The translations under genes and the position numbers were made by a program. The notes below the pieces were generated by a model. The model was not told where the DNA came from, made no database searches, and saw nothing but the letters and a program-made list of their open reading frames with translations. Positions 9,522 through 11,710 of a DNA stretch of 11,710 nt are shown piece by piece (positions within the stretch are counted from its first letter, which is position 1; each line of letters begins with the position of its first letter). Where the stretch lies: assembly GCA_937997355.1 (NCBI GenBank), contig CALKTZ010000638.1, positions 1 through 11,710 of the forward strand, written 5' to 3'. The stretch is from an uncultured Planctomycetales bacterium. Lineage in GTDB: Bacteria > Planctomycetota > Planctomycetia > Isosphaerales > Isosphaeraceae.

Positions 9522-9770
9522 CTAATTCTCGATGGCCGGAGGCTCCACGATGAACGCGACCTTGGCGGCTACGTGAAATTCAACGATCCTGCCGCCCTTG
9601 ACGACGGCCGTACTGCGAATCAGATCGAGGCCCGTGATGTGACGGATCGACCGCGAGGCCCGTTCCACGAGAAGCCGGGCGGCCTGTTCCCAGCCCTCGC
9701 GCGAGACGCCTACCATCTCCTCCACCTTCACCACCGCCGGGGCATTAGCATGCTCGGTGTGCAAAGACAT
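9522..9770 (-). CDS. Dodecin-family protein
   Basis: This 82-residue protein matches the small dodecin fold (one helix against a three-strand sheet, assembled as a dodecamer) that stores or buffers flavin in many bacteria and archaea. Matching segments are VVKVEEMVGVSREGWEQAA, LLVERASRSIRHI and GGRIVEFHVAAKVAFIVE, the last being the usual ending. It has about 12 extra residues at the N terminus compared with typical 68-70-residue dodecins. The flavin-stacking Trp, which sits just after the R-N-I/V segment in the family, is missing: the region reads HITGLDLIRS (45-54). Flavin binding is therefore doubtful. AGGAGAAA lies directly upstream of the ATG. It follows the broken USP gene by 88 bp. Confidence 0.85.
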   Translation of the reverse strand: MSLHTEHANAPAVVKVEEMVGVSREGWEQAARLLVERASRSIRHITGLDLIRSTAVVKGGRIVEFHVAAKVAFIVEPPAIEN

Positions 9771-9858
9771 CTTTTTCTCCTAATTTGTTGAGAAGGCCCG
9801 AAACTCGATGTGTTAGATCCAACTCCATCTAGGATTCTCTGGCCCGCAGGTTGTCGCC

Positions 9859-10191
9859 TCACGAAGTCACGACCTCATAGCCATCTACGCCATACTCGCC
9901 GGACGACTCCGCCGCAGGGGATCTGACGGTCAGTAGCGGGCACTGTGCCTTGCCGATGACGGCCTCAGCGACTAGTGATCCGCGACGATTCCGCGAGTCT
10001 CGTATGCAGCCGAAGGCGATCCCGAACTCGGTCCGGCAGGGCTGGTTGGGGCCGATCGTAGTCTTTCTCTGCGACGTGCAGGATGATAATGCACGGCCAA
10101 ACTCGCGAGAGATCCGCCGGGCCGTCCTGTAGGCATCATCGGCCTGGGCCGAGAAATCGGTCGGATGCAGGATGGCTCGCACTGGAAGCAT
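9859..10191 (-). pseudogene. Universal stress protein gene, frameshifted and internally deleted
   Basis: The frame opens normally: ATG at 10191, GGGAGA upstream, then MLPVRAILHPTDFSAQADDA, a classic USP start. After about 34 codons, at about 10090, the USP sequence jumps to another frame, where it continues as IIILHVAEKDYDRPQPALPD and runs to a TGA at 9965-9967. The original frame then ends with GSLVAEAVIGKAQCPLLTV, the standard USP C terminus. Between the two halves roughly 50 residues are missing, including most of the ATP-binding G-x2-G-x9-G-S loop. The gene thus carries a frameshift and a deletion and is very unlikely to make a working USP. A 33-codon-plus fusion frame does remain open to 9859. 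It sits just after a terminator and upstream of the dodecin gene. Confidence 0.75.
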
Positions 10192-10240
10192 CGATCCATC
10201 TCCCTGAGTAGGTCGATATGGCCGGCTGGCCAACGGCCAA

Positions 10241-10282
10241 ACAAAAAGGCCCCATCCGCGCGATCGTCCGCACGGCGGGGCC
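10241..10282 (-). terminator. Rho-independent terminator
   Basis: Read on the minus strand, GGCCCC pairs with GGGGCC (arms 10277-10282 and 10248-10253), with an extra CCG/CGG pairing possible inside. The right-hand arm is followed at once by TTTTTGT (10247-10241). This is the only textbook intrinsic terminator in the window. It would stop transcripts coming from the sigma factor side, and separates them from the USP-dodecin-Hsp20 side. Confidence 0.75.
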
Positions 10283-10455
10283 ACCCTAGCCGGGTCCCGG
10301 CCGCCCCTCTCGAGCGGCCTCGACCTGATGAATCCTGAACGCAATGGACCCCGGAAAAGTTCACCGGTTTCCGGGCTAGTCGACATTTTCCCCAGAAGTC
10401 TGTCCCCCGATGTATCTTCAGGTAAAAATAATCTGGGTGCATCTCCGCAGATGGA
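10283..10455. other. Gene-free stretch with an 8-bp inverted repeat
   Basis: There is no gene here. CCCGGAAA (10350-10357) and TTTCCGGG (10368-10375) form an exact 8-bp inverted repeat with a 10-base spacer, the geometry of a dimeric repressor site. On the minus strand the same place reads GGTGAACTTTTCCGGGGTCC, which loosely recalls an ECF-type promoter (-35 like GAAC); I cannot support either reading further. Confidence 0.3.
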
Positions 10456-10674
10456 TCAGCCCATCGCGGTCACCATCGCATCGGGCCAGATTAGGAGCCC
10501 CAGACCCAACTCCATCGAGAGGATGCCGGCCGCCGCGAACGCGCCGGCGATACCGGTCTCCTCGCGGTGCTGAAGCGGCTCGGCGATCTCCAGCAATCAC
10601 GGCACGCCCATCCGGGCCATGATCGGGGACACGACCCTCTCGACCGGTGCGCGTTCATGGGTCGTCGGTGACAT
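10456..10674 (-). pseudogene. Small membrane-protein-like frame interrupted by TGA
   Basis: On the minus strand an ATG at 10674 opens MSPTTHERAPVERVVSPIMA and reaches a TGA at 10599-10597. In the same frame, directly after that stop, 46 codons follow to another TGA at 10456-10458: they read LLEIAEPLQHREETGIAGAF, an Ala/Gly stretch, then LSMELGLGLLIWPDAMV. Codons on both sides of the stop end almost always in G or C, as in real genes of this genome, and the second part includes a hydrophobic segment long enough to cross a membrane. If the inner TGA were TGG (Trp), the protein would be 72 residues. I do not recognise the family. No clear ribosome binding site precedes the ATG, consistent with a relic. 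A sequencing error is possible. Confidence 0.45.
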
Positions 10675-10849
10675 CGGTTCAGCCGAGGGGGCTGCTGATG
10701 GTGGGGTGTTGGCGTTAAGCGGGTAAGGGACCGAAGGATATCTAGGAGGACTTAACGTCCTCTCGCCCTCGACGCTTCCGTCTGCCGTTCCTGGCAGGAC
10801 GGCAATGTAGGCCATTCGCCCCCGCGCTGCAGGAGTCTCGAGGGTGACA

Positions 10850-10945
10850 CACCAGTCGGACGATATTCGGGGCGACCTCCTCCAGGGGTAGAACGTAATC
10901 CACGCCCCTCGCCTCGATTACGGCGCGGGGCATCCCGAACAACTG
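10850..10945 (-). pseudogene. Fragment of a CheB methylesterase C terminus
   Basis: An open minus-strand frame (10742-11032) contains LFGMPRAVIEARGVDYVLPL followed by EEVAPNIVRLV, the end of a CheB domain. It aligns with the intact CheB-like gene at 4453-5124, whose ending is FSMPRSAIETGCVDRVLPLE. The catalytic Ser, His and Asp regions are absent. Upstream, the codons before GMP (PEEGDGRPNQL) still resemble a decayed form of the preceding loop, and the sequence past RLV is unlike CheB. It is a remnant of a second CheB gene, cut at its 5' side next to the shortened anti-sigma gene. Confidence 0.65.
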
Positions 10946-11053
10946 ATTCGGTCGGCCATCGCCTTCTTCAGGGCAAGAGATCGAGCGGAGATCAAACTCA
11001 AATGAGTCGTCACGATGAGGTTGGAAGCTCATCCAAAGCTGAAATCGTCGAAC

Positions 11054-11305
11054 TCAGCACGAATTTGCAGACCCGACATCTTCGTCATCGGGCCGGATCC
11101 CTTCCACAGCCTCAGGAGAAGGGTATGGACATTCGGCTGGCGGGTAGCGTCTCTGGCCGTCGTCGAGCAACCGGCCGAGGTTGTCGATCACACGATTTAA
11201 GCGATTGACTAGGGTCGGATTGAACTCGAGCTCGCGCTCGAGCCGCTCACGTCGCGGGCCATCGAGCCGGCCGAGGGCGTAATCTAGTAGTTCGATGGGA
11301 TTCAT
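11054..11305 (-). CDS. Anti-sigma-like protein, probably truncated
   Basis: This is an 83-residue protein starting MNPIELLDYALGRLDGPRRE and continuing ELEFNPTLVNRLNRVIDNL. The first 50 residues match the N-terminal helical domain of putative planctomycete anti-sigma factors (Leu-rich helix, Tyr-Ala-Leu-Gly-x-Leu-Asp, then L..RL). Such proteins normally go on to a transmembrane helix and total a few hundred residues; here the frame turns into unrelated Pro/Glu-rich sequence after RLLDDG (about residue 50) and stops. There is no transmembrane segment. It begins four bases after the sigma factor stop, with GGGGAGG overlapping the end of the sigma gene, so the two are translationally coupled, as sigma/anti-sigma pairs usually are. 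The short form may be a decayed gene or a soluble antagonist. Confidence 0.6.
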   Translation of the reverse strand: MNPIELLDYALGRLDGPRRERLERELEFNPTLVNRLNRVIDNLGRLLDDGQRRYPPAECPYPSPEAVEGIRPDDEDVGSANSC

Positions 11306-11309
11306 GTCT

Positions 11310-11710
11310 TCACAACCTCCCCGTCCGATCGGCCATGGCGCGCATCCGAGATATGGCGCAGTGCAGCCGCGACTTCACTGTGCCGACGGGGATGTGCAGC
11401 AGTGCTGCGACCTCGGCGTAAGATAACCCCTGGTAATAGGTCAGTACCAACGCATGCCTCAGGTGATCGGGCAGCCGGGCCACATTCTGGCGGACCCATT
11501 CCTGACGGTCCCGTTCCTGAAGTTTCTCGAGGGGTCCGAGGTCGTCGCCAGCCAGAAGCTCCAGGAGGGAGCCGGGTTCATCCGCCCCGAGCGGCAAGTT
11601 GATGCGAAGGCAGGAGTGCCGTCGAACGCGCCGCTGTAAATCTACGGCCCGGTTCATGGCGACGGCATACAGCCAGGGCCTGGCCGGCCACCCGTCTCGG
11701 TAGTGGCGGG
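11310..11710 (-). CDS. ECF RNA polymerase sigma factor (5' end outside the window)
   Basis: About 132 C-terminal residues are visible; the gene continues past the right edge with no stop between 11657 and 11710. The visible region-2 end reads YRDGWPARPWLYAVAMNRAV followed by DLQRRVRR, which joins core polymerase and reads the -10 element. After a linker comes region 4: LPDHLRHALVLTYYQGLSYA, then EVAALLHIPVGTVKSRLH, the helix-turn-helix that binds the -35 element. The ATG at 11657 is internal to region 2, so it is not the start. The style of the linker and of the adjacent gene is planctomycete-like. It probably controls its own operon and possibly nearby genes; the sequence does not show which. 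Confidence 0.9.
   Translation of the reverse strand, partial: RHYRDGWPARPWLYAVAMNRAVDLQRRVRRHSCLRINLPLGADEPGSLLELLAGDDLGPLEKLQERDRQEWVRQNVARLPDHLRHALVLTYYQGLSYAEVAALLHIPVGTVKSRLHCAISRMRAMADRTGRL

Noticed and set aside
4333..10240. Shared DosR- or FNR-like operator upstream of the stress genes
   Set aside because: I compared the upstream regions by eye and found no repeated palindrome of these types.

Overview
The window is GC-rich and densely coded, and every gene I can support lies on the minus strand, so transcription runs from the right edge to the left edge. The right-edge ECF sigma factor and its neighbouring anti-sigma-like gene resemble planctomycete types (sigma region ending ARPWLYAVAMNRAVD; anti-sigma start LLDYALGRLDGPRRERLE). 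This suggests a member of the Planctomycetota, possibly of the Isosphaeraceae; that is inference from family resemblance, not a proven assignment.

Layout, in the direction of transcription (right to left). (1) 11710-9859 is a signalling and decay zone. It holds the 3' part of an ECF sigma factor, a short anti-sigma-like gene that looks cut off, a scrap of a CheB methylesterase, a small membrane-protein-like frame broken by TGA, a clear rho-independent terminator, and a universal stress protein (USP) gene broken by a frameshift and an internal deletion. (2) 9770-5273 is an intact run of small stress genes: a dodecin-family protein, a Cys-rich small protein, an Hsp20 chaperone, a triple-BON protein, a tandem USP, a DUF2267 protein and a DUF2934 protein. 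A 68-bp MITE-like element with TAA target duplications sits between the tandem USP and the DUF2267 gene. (3) 5124-463 holds a CheB methylesterase without receiver domain, a zinc alcohol dehydrogenase of the secondary-alcohol type, and a full-length Mg-type P-type ATPase. (4) 462-1 is mostly non-coding, with the first codons of another gene leaving the left edge.

The gene set (alpha-crystallin chaperone, USPs, BON protein, dodecin, cation ATPase, alcohol dehydrogenase) looks like a stress, dormancy or low-energy survival island. Its composition recalls the mycobacterial DosR dormancy regulon, although I found no shared operator. Nearly every intact gene has its own strong purine-rich ribosome binding site, and the gaps of about 40-360 bp suggest several transcription units rather than one tight operon. 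The clearest new observations are the MITE-like element, the decayed block beside the intact island that contains broken relatives of island genes (USP, CheB), the dodecin lacking its flavin-stacking Trp, and the receiver-less CheB placed with stress genes.
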